DNA of 64,000 bases from Hyaloperonospora brassicae (Eukaryota > Oomycota > Peronosporomycetes > Peronosporales > Peronosporaceae). This document shows positions 50,814 to 60,566 of the stretch, one piece after another. The translations under genes were made by a program, and so were the position numbers. Location: the NCBI GenBank assembly GCA_947650285.1, contig CANTFL010001312.1:636542-700541 (forward strand), given 5' to 3'. The notes beneath the pieces were generated by a model. It was not told the origin of the DNA. It saw nothing but the letters and a program-made list of their open reading frames with translations, and did not search any database. Position 1 is the stretch's first letter. Every line of letters begins with the position of its first letter.

Positions 50814-51968
50814 ATGAACATGTTGGATGATGAAGAGACCTTTCACACCACGCGTGAAGAGTTTAACCATTTGAGTGACATCAAATGGAGTTCGGTAGAA
50901 CGAATGAGTTCTACCGTAGGCGAGTTCGCCATTAGAGCCATGTTGGAGTCTCTAGACAGAGACCAACAACATGCCGCTATAGCCAAGTTCATTCAAAGTG
51001 AACTTGTCGCCGAAAGGGAGAAAGTAGCCTTGCTTCACCAGCAAGGCTCTCAACAGGCCGAGAAGTTTACACAACTCGGTGCTCAACAGACAGAGCTGTT
51101 GATACAGCAGCAAATCCATGCTGCTGTGGACGGGACGGCACATGCGCGTCGTCCCGAACTCATGAAAGTTGACATCTCCAAATATAGTGGAGTTCCGGAA
51201 GACTCCCTGTTACTGTGGTTTGTCGAACTCGACAGAGCCTTAATGGCTCGTCGTGTCGAAGATGAGCAAATGAAACTCACATTTGCTCAGACCCACTTGG
51301 CAGGACGTGCCAAAACTTGGTCCCTGGGGCTCGAGAGTAGCGACCCACATGTGTTTAGGTCGCTAGATGACTTCCAGTCCCGGGTCAGACAAACGTTTGA
51401 GCCGCCACGGGCTGTGTTCAGGGCTCGTTCAGAGCTCCTGAAACTCAAGCAGGGTAAGCGTGATGTGCACGCTTACGCTCAACATATACGACTCCTCGCG
51501 AGTAGTATAACTGCTAATCCAGTCCATGAACACACGTTGATTACGGTGTTCATGCAAGGGATCGCGGAAGGGCCCGTCAGGAGCCACCTGTTCCGCCTTG
51601 AGCTGAATACGCTTGAAGAAGCGATATCAGCCGCGGAACAGGAAGACTTTCGCATGAGACAAGATCATGCTAGCTCAAACTCTTATCGTCCACCGAGACG
51701 ACAAGAGATCGGAGGTCCAGAACCAATGGACCTCTGCTATGTTGAGAGCGAGATACCTCGCTCTTCGAACAACAAGCGATTGCAGAGGTGCAATCGCTGT
51801 CAGAAGTTAGGGCACTACGCATACGAGTGTAGTGCTCCACGCCCAGTACCAAACAGTATTGAGCGAAACGGACGACCATTCGCCAAGAAGGGCAATGGGC
51901 GTGGGTCCAGCGCTGTTGCGAAGCCGCAACAGCGAAACGGACCATCAAAAAATGGACGGGGTCAGTAA
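50814..51968 (+). CDS. gag: gag polyprotein (capsid/nucleocapsid), intact frame
   Basis: This 384-residue open frame makes the particle protein that packages element RNA in the cytoplasm. An N-terminal part (about 45-105) is Gln/Glu-rich and coiled-coil-like. The retrotransposon gag domain covers about 150-280 (LAGRAKTWSLG, QTFEPP, LLKLKQGKRDVHAYAQHIR). A CCHC zinc knuckle follows with Cys326, Cys329, His334 and Cys339, then a basic Arg/Asn/Gly-rich tail. The ATG at 50814 is the first after the primer-binding site, and copy A starts at the same place. The pol frame overlaps the gag stop in the -1 phase and is open through it, so expression of pol by -1 frameshifting is possible but not shown. 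Confidence 0.9.
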   Translation: MNMLDDEETFHTTREEFNHLSDIKWSSVERMSSTVGEFAIRAMLESLDRDQQHAAIAKFIQSELVAEREKVALLHQQGSQQAEKFTQLGAQQTELLIQQQIHAAVDGTAHARRPELMKVDISKYSGVPEDSLLLWFVELDRALMARRVEDEQMKLTFAQTHLAGRAKTWSLGLESSDPHVFRSLDDFQSRVRQTFEPPRAVFRARSELLKLKQGKRDVHAYAQHIRLLASSITANPVHEHTLITVFMQGIAEGPVRSHLFRLELNTLEEAISAAEQEDFRMRQDHASSNSYRPPRRQEIGGPEPMDLCYVESEIPRSSNNKRLQRCNRCQKLGHYAYECSAPRPVPNSIERNGRPFAKKGNGRGSSAVAKPQQRNGPSKNGRGQ

Positions 51969-53218
51969 GGGCGGAGCGCCCTACTGATCCAGCAACCTCA
52001 AGAGAATTTGCAAATCTCTTGACGAAAGTTGCTCCAGATACACAATCATTGTGTGTCTCTGCACCTGGTGATGACGTTTCGCTCATCACCTTGAAGTTGG
52101 AAGCGACAAATGATTTTTCGCTTCGTGCCCTAGTAGACTGTGGGGTGTCGAACAACTTTGTTCGTCACCAGTCACTAGAGGGTCGTAGGCTCAAGTTCGA
52201 TGGGCGCGACATTCCCCTCACGAGGGTGACGGTGCGCCTTGCAACAGGCGCATCGATTACCGTTGAGAAACGTGTAGTAGGAATCTACTACACGTTGGAG
52301 GGCGAACAGTACGATGATGACTTCATCGTACTGGATCTGGATGACAAATTTGATGTCATCCTGGGATTACCTTGGCTCAGGAAGTATGAGCCAAGGGTGA
52401 GCTAACAGCATCGATCCGTACAGATGCCTGCCACTTGTTCATCAGATGGCCATCTGATGAACATCTTGGAGCGTCCACAAGCGTGTGGATGTTCTGCGAG
52501 TGAGTGCGATGGCCTCACTTGCGGTACGGTCGTTAGCACGACTGCACAAGATCACAGTGTAGTTTATCACTACACTGTGGAGCAAGCTCCCGGCGGCTTT
52601 ACAGAAGTACAGGCGGCGCCGAAGGTCCACCACTCGAATAAGTCGAGTGGACCGGGACATGGATGCATGCCTAGCGGGCAGCATCTTTGAAGTAAGAAAC
52701 ATGTTGCCTTCAAAGGGCAACATGGAAATCCTAGGTCGACTGGAGAGTCGACCGTAGAGGATCGGTGCCTGACTGTGGTTGCACAGCCACAGTCAGAAGA
52801 CGTCGAGGGAATAAGTCCCCACGTACTTGAGGAAGGAATTCCTCAAGAGTCACTTGCTGAAGGATTATGCCTTCAGCAACCTGTGGAAAGAAGTTCCCAG
52901 GAAGTAACCGAGACGTTGAACGTCTTGGTTGATGACGGATCAAGCGTAGGCGCTTATACGTTCGATATGATTGCGCCTCCGAAGTTAACTTCGGAGATAA
53001 CTCAGTTGCCAACGCTAGAACCGAAACGGTTCTTGCGTGATCTGCGCACTGGCAAAGTCAAGCAGATCTGCATACTCGTCGCAGAGGATGAGTATGTGAC
53101 CGACATTCGGCCGGCAACAGTATTTGCTGAGAACGAACGGGTTCTCAGCAGCTCATCGATGGACGAAAGTGTCCTCGATGAGAAGACTCGGATTGAGCGA
53201 TACACGTCTCAATCCTAG
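51962..53218 (+). pseudogene. pol: pol part 1: retropepsin-type protease and spacer
   Basis: The pol frame, -1 relative to gag, is open across the gag stop. The protease region is at about 52019-52405. Its active-site motif is ALVDCGVSNNF (52124 onward), the position of the usual D(S/T)GA, with Ser/Thr replaced by Cys. The flap-side motif VILGLPWLRKYEP is close to its end. In-frame stops follow at 52403-52405 (TAA), 52688-52690 (TGA) and 53216-53218 (TAG); otherwise the same frame continues for over 1.2 kb. The stretch from 52424 to 53210 is a long spacer without recognised domain. A protease cleaves the polyprotein; this copy could make at most the protease itself. Confidence 0.8.
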
Positions 53219-53935
53219 GAGTCGCTTCAAACAAATCCTTTGTATAAGGATTTGATCGAATTGAAGGATGTGTTCCCTGAATCCGTACCTTGCGAGTTGT
53301 ATAAGGACAAAGGCACTCGACACGAGATCGAGCTCAAACCGGGATCGAAGTACTATGTCATGAAGCAGAAGCCACTGCCTCGTGAACAAGTACTAGCGAT
53401 CGACAAGTTCTTTGCCGATCGCTTAGCATCGGGCCATGTGAGGGAATCAACATACCCTCACAGCTCTACGACCTTCTGTGTGAGAAAGGCCACAGGAGGA
53501 TGGCGGGTATTGCACGCGTTCAACAAGTTGAATGCTTTAACGGTACCGGCTCAGACGCCGATACCGAGGAAGGACGTAATCATAGATGGTATGTCAAAGA
53601 GTACCATTTTCTCGTCCATGGATCTGATGGATGGATTCTATCAGATCCTCATGCGTGAACGGGATGTCCCGTTCACGGCAGTGAGTACCCCCAGCGGTAT
53701 GTTTTGGGAGTGGCTAGTTATGCCAGAGGGGCTGAGGAATGCCCCTGCAACATTCAACAGATGTGTCACAAATCTGTTGAGACCGGTGCGAGACTTCGCA
53801 CCGAGTTACTTCGACGATGTGTTCGCCCATAGCCGGGCTATGGACGGAAAGACGGACGTTGAAGTTCTCAGAACTCGCATTCGTCACGTCCTTCAACTTA
53901 TGCGCAAAGTTCAAGAAGTGCATATTCGCGGCTAG
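53219..53935 (+). pseudogene. pol: pol part 2: reverse transcriptase
   Basis: The frame is the same as part 1. Recognisable blocks are DVFPESVPCEL, HEIELKPGSK, KQKPLPREQ, the finger/palm motif FSSMDLMDGFYQI (catalytic Asp), RNAPATFNRCV and the catalytic YFDD box at 53807-53818. After LQLMR the frame is lost through an indel near 53885. The natural continuation (KFKKCIF... LLGCIVGKQGVR) is found in the +1 frame, and this frame ends at a TAG at 53933-53935. The enzyme copies element RNA into DNA in cytoplasmic particles. All key aspartates remain, but the frameshift separates palm from thumb and RNase H. Confidence 0.85.
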
Positions 53936-55865
53936 CGAAATATCACTTCTTGGGTGCATCGTGGGTAAACAAGGCGTACGCCCTGATCCCGAAAAGATTA
54001 AGGCGATCACCGACTGGTCAGTGCCAGTCGATGTCAAGGGACTAAGGAAGCTCCTTGGCCTAGCGGCGTACTTACACAAGTACTCTCGCAACTATGCCGA
54101 TATGACGGTACATCTTTCTTGGTTACTCAAGAAAAATGTCAAGCGGTCATGGAACGCTGAGTGCCAGCGTTCCTTTGAAGGTATCAAGCAAAGCTTGATG
54201 CAATCGCCGATCTTGGCGATTGCAGATCAGGACAGACCATTTCATGTGGTCTGTGACGCCAGCGGTTTCGCAATCGGCTGTGCGTTAATGCAGTTCGATG
54301 CAGATGGCGCGGAGCGCGTCATCTGTTATCAGTCGCGTCAGCTGCAAGCAGCTGAGCGTAATTACCCAGTGCATGACAAGGAACTCCTTGCCATGAAGTA
54401 CGCACTGGATAAATTTCGCGTCTATCTTCGAGGAGATAGACTGTTTGTTATCTATACGGACCATGCGTCATTACCCACGGCCGTAAACAGCCCACACCTC
54501 TCGCGAAGAATGGCGAGGTGGCTGTCTTTCTTCGCGGAGTATAACTTCTCCGTGGAGTATAAACCAGGACGACTAAACGTCGTCGCTGATGCGCTCTCGC
54601 TCCGGCCCGATTTCGAGCCGGACGCACAAATCAACAGTGAGGATAAGCCCACTGTTGCGACACTGACAGCCAGTGTTCCGTCGTCAAGCTTACTTGACGA
54701 CGTACGAAAGGCATACGCAGAAGATAAGGATCTTCTGCGATTGATGGATCATCTGGTGAATCCATCCAGTAAATCCATGAGGGATTTACCGGCTTTGTAC
54801 CGATCCTCATCGGATCGGTATAGTACACGCAACGGATTGCTGTACTATACAGCTGTTGCCGACGACACGCCTCGTGTCGTCGTACCCGCTCATCATGATT
54901 TGCGTTTACGCATCATGTATGAGTGTCACGATGCCCCAACAGGCGGCCATCGTGGTAGAGAAAAGACTTACCTCACGGTAAGTCGTGACTTCTACTGTCC
55001 CCGCCAGTATCAGTTTGTCCGCAAGTACATACGTGCTTGCGAGGTTTGTCAACGGGTGAAGCCTAGTCCTTCATCCCGTGCGCCATTGCAGCCTCTGCCT
55101 GTTCCGACAGAGCGCTGGCATTCCGTTTCAATGGACTTCGTCTTCGGTTTTCCCGAAGACGCTCACAAGAATAATGGTATTCTTGTGTTTGTTGACCGAT
55201 TCAGAAAGATGGTCCATCTTGTTGCTGTCCCTGAGTCGATCAAGGCTGAAGGTTGTGCTCGTGTCTTTCTAAACACGGTCTTTAGACTCCACGGGTTACC
55301 CCGTGAACTCGTATCCGACCGTGACCCTCGGTTCACGGCGGCATTTTGGCAAACCGTGTTCCGTACTCTCGGGACACGATTGAAGATGTCCACTTCTGAC
55401 CATCCAGAAACAGATGGTCAGACGGAACGTGCGAACCGTGTCTTCGAAGGATCTCTTCGAGGATATGTCCACTCGTTTCCGAGTTGGAGCGAATTCCTAC
55501 CCATGGTGGAATTCGCCATCAATAATTCGGTGCATGCTTCAACACAGCACACACCGTTTTACGTGAATGGCCTACGCCATCCACGTGTGCCCACCCTTCT
55601 AGAGTGTGACTTTTGGATAAGGGGGGAGGGACTCGCTCGAGCAAAAACCGTTTTGGCTCTTGCTCATCACGTGTCGACGCAAACGTCGTCACGTATGATG
55701 CCGATGCCGATCAAGTCGACATCGATGAAGAAGATCATCTCAATAATAGCGAAGACGCTATTATTGATTCGGATGATGATGACGATGCTGGTATATTCAG
55801 CATCGCCAACGATTATGTCAGCGAGTAAGAAGACAACCTCGCTGAAGAAGAGAGCAATCTCTTAG
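53817..55865 (+). pseudogene. pol: pol part 3: RT thumb, RNase H and integrase core
   Basis: This is the longest open frame in the window (682 codons) and continues the polyprotein after the frameshift. The RT connection (LLGCIVGKQGVRPDPEKIKA) is followed by RNase H: DASGFAIGCALMQ, RNYPVHDKELLAM and YTDHASL. The integrase zinc finger has His residues around HHDLRLRIMYECHDAPTGGH and the cysteines in CEVCQR. The catalytic triad is present as MDF (about 55134), SDRDPRF (about 55317) and QTERAN (about 55424), a D-D-35-E spacing. A second frameshift lies near 55610, after TLLECDF; the frame then runs out of register to 55865. The enzymes degrade template RNA and insert the DNA copy. Confidence 0.9.
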
Positions 55866-56845
55866 CAGTGCGCACGAAGCGCACTGCCAGACAAAACAAA
55901 GAGTCAGTAGAGAACTTCCTGCTGACTCGAGAAGCGGTAGTCCGTTTCGTTCAGGACTCCATCGCAAATGCGGTGGACCGTCAGAAACGGAACGCAGACA
56001 AGAATGGAAGAGCAAATGTTCTTTCATTTAAGGTTAACGACCTAGTACTACTGTCTACGGTAAACCTACCTGGACATGCAGTCACTAGTGTCGGCAGTAG
56101 CAAACTACTGCCGAAATACATTGGGCCATTTCGAGTGTTGCATCGCAAGGGCAATGCATACACACTCGAATTGCTACGTAGGATGCGCACGCATCCTACG
56201 TTTTACGTGGGGAGGCTTAGGCCTCACTGTCAGTACGAGCCTTCTTCTTCCGATGAAGATAGCCCCCACGTTCAAGAACATCCATCAAGTTCTTGCGTTC
56301 GCGCTCCAGACGATCCGTCTGGTCGCGCAGATAAGATAACTCAGAACTCAAGCGAGAGATCTCTCCGCGAGCTGTAGCCAGCTCGCCGGATAGTGAGCGG
56401 ACATCCCGCTCGACCTGAAGCTGCCCTGTGGCAAAATTGGCGCGGTCTCTCGCCCGATCAGCCTCGCGATCCTTGCGGTTCTTCCGCACGGTATCAGTCA
56501 AAGCGTAGCGCCGGTCGCGCTCGTGCTTCAAGTCATCTCGCAATTCATCGATTGCGCGATCCATCTCGTAAGGGTCGAGATGGTGAGCCAAATCATCTGG
56601 AGGAGGTCTTTCCTCCTCCACCACATCCTTTGGTGGATTCTCACGGTGATCAACTCTACTTAGCGGAGCGTATCTTGAATCACCGTGACGATTCAGGATC
56701 AAGGACGAGCTACCTCGTCCAGTGGCGGGGGTATCCACCCTCTTGGAACAGCTGGGAGCCCCGCTCTCAGCTGTTGATGGACGTTGAAGGTCTCGTCCGC
56801 CAGTATGACGATACCCATCCGATGAGTCCTGCGGCCCATTGGTAA
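55613..56845 (+). pseudogene. pol: pol part 4: integrase C-terminus (GPY/F) and chromodomain
   Basis: The true frame continues after the second frameshift. A very acidic linker (DADADQVDIDEEDH... DSDDDDDAG) ends at a TAA (55826-55828). Next come a basic stretch and the GPY/F module (LLPKYIGPFRVLHRKG... FYVGRLRPH). A disordered-looking linker has a TAG at 56375-56377 but otherwise stays in frame. The final module is a chromodomain (LYLAERILNHRDD... [18 protein letters not shown]) ending at 56845. Chromodomains of this class steer integration to marked chromatin. The linker and chromodomain lie opposite an open antisense frame. Confidence 0.85.
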
Positions 56846-57828
56846 ACACGCGCCCTAGGCGCTTGTAGACTTATTGCAAGTTTGCAATCGCGTTACGCAT
56901 CTCAGCCGAGATGTGTGCACTTCCCCAGGGAGAATCTAGGGAATACACGTCCCTCTGCGCACGTTGCGAGTTGTCAGCACAACTCGCACAAGGTTCTCCC
57001 CAAGTAAGGCATGGAATGCCGGCCTCACTTGACAGATTATGCAACCGATACCTGGCAGCGGTTGGCGTTCGCTTTTCGAACATGAGGCGTACTGCCTCAA
57101 GCTTCTTGAGCCACCTTTCTCATCCAAAATTCTTTACGTTTTGGACGAATGCGTTCCGCGCTGCCAAAAGCGAGTTTTTGTCACGCTTTTGGTTGCTGTT
57201 GTACCATCGATGTCTAAGGAAGACATCGAGATAAAAGTCTTCTTTAGCGCAAAAGTTGCTCGCGCTGGGAGTCAAGCCGTGAAGCTCAGTCGCATCGAAT
57301 AAGGGTATTCGATGGTGTTGGCTTGTCTCACGAGACAAGCCATTGATGAGCCGTTCGAGCAGACGCCACGGCTTCGGCTCATCATACTTCGAAGTGGTAC
57401 CTCTGTCGGTACCACGGCTTCCAGAATGACGACGGCTCACGCCATCGTCATTACGCTCGTGCGAAGAGGCACGAGATCGGCAGTGGTAAGGAGTAATTCT
57501 CCTCACCACTCTGATCACCTTCATCATCACTGCCGAACAGACTGTGTTGCAACTCACGAGTCCGTTCGTTCGGCAGTGGCCTTGGCGAACACTGAGGCGT
57601 CGCCGGTGAGCGAGACGCCTCTGCAGCTTTACCCGAGTCAGACACGTCTGACTCGCCAGAGTAGATGACCTCAATGTCGGGGTCATCATGCGCACGCGGT
57701 GCTCTACCGCGTGCACCTGCAGTACCTCTTGCTGCAGGCGAAGAACGAGCAGCAGACGACGAATCGTCTGCCGCAGAAGCTGGCACAGGCACAGACTTTG
57801 TGTGCCTTGAGTCACCCCGCATAGACAT
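56217..57828 (-). pseudogene. Antisense ORF of copy C, about 530 codons, function unknown
   Basis: On the strand opposite gag-pol a frame starts at ATG 57828-57826 (a second ATG at 57822). Its Ser/Ala-rich, acidic first part includes DDPDIEVIYSGESDVSDSG and SLFGSDDEGDQSGEE. A one-base slip near 57490 moves to the frame that then stays in register down to 56217. It reads SRASSHERNDDGVSRRHSGS, PWRLLERLINGLSRETSQHH, DFYLDVFLRHRWYNSNQKRD and MFEKRTPTAARYRLHN, followed by the reverse of the chromodomain. A strongly heptad-like C-terminus ends it (VERDVRSLSGELATARGEIS, then SRLSSELSYLRDQTDRLERE, to KKKARTDSEA). In this frame only two stops occur (57120-57122 TGA; 56869-56871 TAA). I do not recognise the protein. 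It might be chance openness opposite GC-rich pol, but it also runs through the non-pol 3' region. Confidence 0.55.
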
Positions 57829-57948
57829 GTTAACTATGCGAGGTCGAGCGGAAAGTGAATGGAACGGACCCAACAAGTGCTCCCTGTACCAATGGTGACC
57901 AACGGGTGGCCGCCATTATTTTCGATAGTCACACGGTGACTATCAGTT

Positions 57949-57958
57949 AAGGGGGGGA
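57949..57958 (+). promoter_or_regulatory. Polypurine tract of copy C
   Basis: AAGGGGGGGA directly precedes the 3' LTR. It is the expected site where second-strand DNA synthesis starts. Copy B has AAGGGGGTG at the same place. Confidence 0.8.
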
Positions 57959-58355
57959 TGTAACGGCGCAGCCCGTTACATGGAATTGTCACTTTAAAGA
58001 AACAATGACAATAAAGAATATTAAGTTGGATATTCGTTTAACAATATCACCAATGGTGGTGATATTGGTGAAGGGCGACCAAAGAGTCTGTTCATTGGTT
58101 GATATCTTGACGATATCAAGCCACCAATCGCCGCAAGACGCGCGCAATGAGTGGTGATGAGACGTCACCATACACTCAGTTATATTAGTATAATTAAGTT
58201 AAGTCATACAAAGAGACAGTAGTTAAAAGACTTAATTATATTAATATAACAGTTTTACTTTTCCCTTATCTACGCTTCCTCGTTTGCCTCGTGTACGCCT
58301 GTCGGGCGCACCAAAACCCTTGCGTTAAGTTCACGCAAGGGTGTGCCCCGTTACA
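57959..58355 (+). repeat. 3' LTR of copy C
   Basis: The 397-bp LTR runs from TGTAACGGCG to CCCCGTTACA. It aligns over its full length with the 5' LTR. Differences include the fourth G of the left terminus (G to C), an extra GG before CGACC, and several transitions in the last 120 bases. Confidence 0.95.
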
Positions 58356-58360
58356 ATAAT
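58356..58360. other. Target-site duplication, right copy
   Basis: ATAAT follows the 3' LTR directly and equals the five bases before the 5' LTR. Confidence 0.8.
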
Positions 58361-59644
58361 GTCCCAAATTTAATTTAAAGGATGTAAACGTTTTAGCTGC
58401 TGCTTACTTGTGCTTTGCACGAATTTGGGCAATACGTGATGGCTTTTGATAGATTTGGGTAATTTCTTGCGTTGTTTTTCTAGTAAACACAAGGCATTAA
58501 CAGGCAAAACAATGCCATTCAGGGTGAAAACAGCCATTTTTGCACTTTCAAGACTGCAAATATGGTTGTATTACGCTAACGTCGATGCTTATAAAAAAAG
58601 GTTGCATGTGAAAAATCTCGAAAAAATTGAAAACAAAGTCTACGCGGGTATTTTTGTGGCGGCCAAATGTGGCCTACCGCGAGCCAAAATTGACGAAATT
58701 CTCCGAACTTAAGGGCCCTATAACTTCGCAATAAAACGGTCAAATCAAAATCCGAGAGTTCACTAAGTTCTAGAAGGTTCTCACTCGGTCAGCGCAGGAT
58801 AGAGCTAGATCTTACTTTTGGATTAATAAAGCCACTGACGAGGCCCTCGGCAGTGAGCCGAAACGCGTCTGGCGCGCGGGTTAATATAGAAATCATCAAC
58901 CAAGCTTTCTCTATTTCCTACAAATGGGGAATACAAATACCCCGTGACAAACAGTACTGAATCCTACTCTATGGATTGCAATGTGCGACACTTATTAATT
59001 TGATCGAGTACCGAGTGTCCTTATGTGCGCAGGGCTTCTTATATGAGGTGAACCCGTGAAGGGTGACGTGGCCGTAGCAAATGGTAGTGTACCATCAAGT
59101 CCTTCTAGCTGCATTTAAGCATTCCGTTCAACGAGACGATATCTAGAGAGCGAAGCGTTTCTGTAAAGTATATGGTACACTCGCAAAAACATGGCATAAT
59201 CATTAGGTACATTACGATATTGGACTGCATCAACTTGCATCGATCCATTGTTGCGATAGGCATGACGCACATGCGGTCGCATGGGCTACAAAATGGGAAC
59301 ACGCCTTCGACTCTCACACACAGTGTGAGGCAAAGGAAACCGCTCCTTGCATGCCCGTGGCTCATCTTGTGGCATGGAAAAATGATCAACTACATTTATC
59401 GGCCAAGTTAAAGGCACTCTCGCTGACGTATCTCGACGAAGTTGGCTGAATCAGCCAGACGCGTCGTTGTGCGTACAAATATTTTACAATGCATTCAGTC
59501 AGTCAGCAATACAGCTCAAATAGATGATAAAGCAACTTCCTGCCGCTAGCTGCATCGGCAACGTCTGACGGACGCGCCTTGAAGGTTAAAAAAGACCAGA
59601 AAAGACCTATGTAGTCTTCTGCACATATAAGGGGATATAACGAT
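58361..59644. other. Right flank of copy C, no recognised gene
   Basis: An 88-codon frame (58446-58712 plus; uses a non-AUG-like start region and ends LPRAKIDEILRT) has no known motif. A coding-like plus-strand trace near 59270-59450 (WATKWEHAFDSHTQCEAKET, then LSAKLKALSLTYLDEVG) ends at a stop. It could be a decayed gag or host gene. Evidence is too weak to name either. Confidence 0.3.
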
Positions 59645-59998
59645 ATGATCTTTCAATTACCTGTCATACCGAGGCAACAACAAGACCCAGACAGTGGGGA
59701 TCAATGCACGACTTAGCACAAGTCTCTCGACGCCGACTTGGAGCTTGAGCTGTCTGAAGCGCTTGATGCGTTTCGCGCAACACGGAGCAACACGATAGGA
59801 GCAGGAGACTTGAGACGAGGGGCGACAGCTCGAATGTGTATGCTACCGAGTATTCCGATACCAGAGCAGGCGACATGACGTCGACACGCGATGCACTCGT
59901 CTCGCGTACTGTTAAGCGCACGACTGCCCTGCGCGCCCGAGTCGGTGACACCAACACTCTCGTAGTAACTGCCAACCGCGCTCAATGGTGATCCTGTC
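59645..59998 (+). pseudogene. Possible decayed ORF, unrecognised
   Basis: From an ATG at 59645 the plus frame reads MIFQLPVIPRQQQDPDSG, meets TAG, then continues as HKSLDADLELELSEALDAFR. A frameshift near 59820 leads to a further protein-like stretch (SNVYATEYSDTRAGDMTSTR, then RARVGDTNTLVVTANRAQW). Composition looks coding and the pieces are contiguous. I do not recognise the family; it may be a degraded gene or a fragment of a retroelement gag. Confidence 0.25.
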
Positions 59999-60566
59999 AG
60001 CCGCATGGCGCGCCGCGACGAGTACGGGACAACAGACACAGTCGTAGATAATGCGAGTCGTGCGACGATGATGCGAGTTATGCCAACGGGATCGATCCCA
60101 TTCTGACGAGTGAGATGAGAGAGCGTGTCGCCAGAACCACACAGCTTTTATATTAATCCTTCTCTATTATTGTACGTCTGAAACCGACCGGTCCAAATCG
60201 AAGTTGCCGTTCTCCACGCGAGTACTACCGACGCGAGCAAAGACCTGCTGCGGAAACGCCGAGCTGCAGCATCCGCGTACGAAGGCAACCACAACTCGCC
60301 ACAAAGGCGTTGCCCGCGGCGCTTGGGTGGGCGTAAAGAGGGACACAGAGGGTGAGATAGTGAGAGAGAGAATGACCGCATCGGGCGACAAATGCGTCGT
60401 CGCTGTCACCAGTGCCACTGCGCCTCCAAAGCGCGCGCTCGCGCCGGTGGTAAGCAATCTCCTAAGTACGTGGTCGCTGTTGCCGTAAGTGCGGTTGCAG
60501 CGACGTGGGGTGGAACTGGTGTGGCGTACACAAATCCACACGGCCCCCTGGCACATGGACAGGGCG
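59999..60566. other. GC-rich sequence downstream of the PX-like gene
   Basis: Several overlapping open frames on both strands (for example 60167-60592 minus, 141 codons) reflect high GC content. None has a recognisable motif. It probably holds the 3' end of the transcript of the neighbouring minus-strand gene. Confidence 0.35.

Larger units (their letters stand above)
50376..58355 (+). mobile_element. Ty3/gypsy copy C, structurally complete chromodomain element (7.98 kb)
   Basis: All structural parts are present in order. These are the 5' LTR, primer-binding site, gag, then pol as protease, reverse transcriptase, RNase H, integrase and chromodomain. A 1.1-kb 3' region with an antisense frame, a polypurine tract, the 3' LTR and matching ATAAT target duplications follow. 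Domain order and the C-terminal chromodomain place it in the chromovirus branch of Ty3/gypsy. The two LTRs differ at roughly fifteen to twenty positions by eye, including small indels, so insertion is not recent. Gag is open but pol is broken by stops and two frameshifts. The DNA is unusually dense in short inverted repeats throughout. Confidence 0.95.

Noticed and set aside
53714..54091. 125-codon minus-strand frame inside pol
   Set aside because: It lies opposite conserved reverse-transcriptase sequence, and copy B shows the same shadow (5907-6311) because the sense strand is homologous. No protein-like features of its own.
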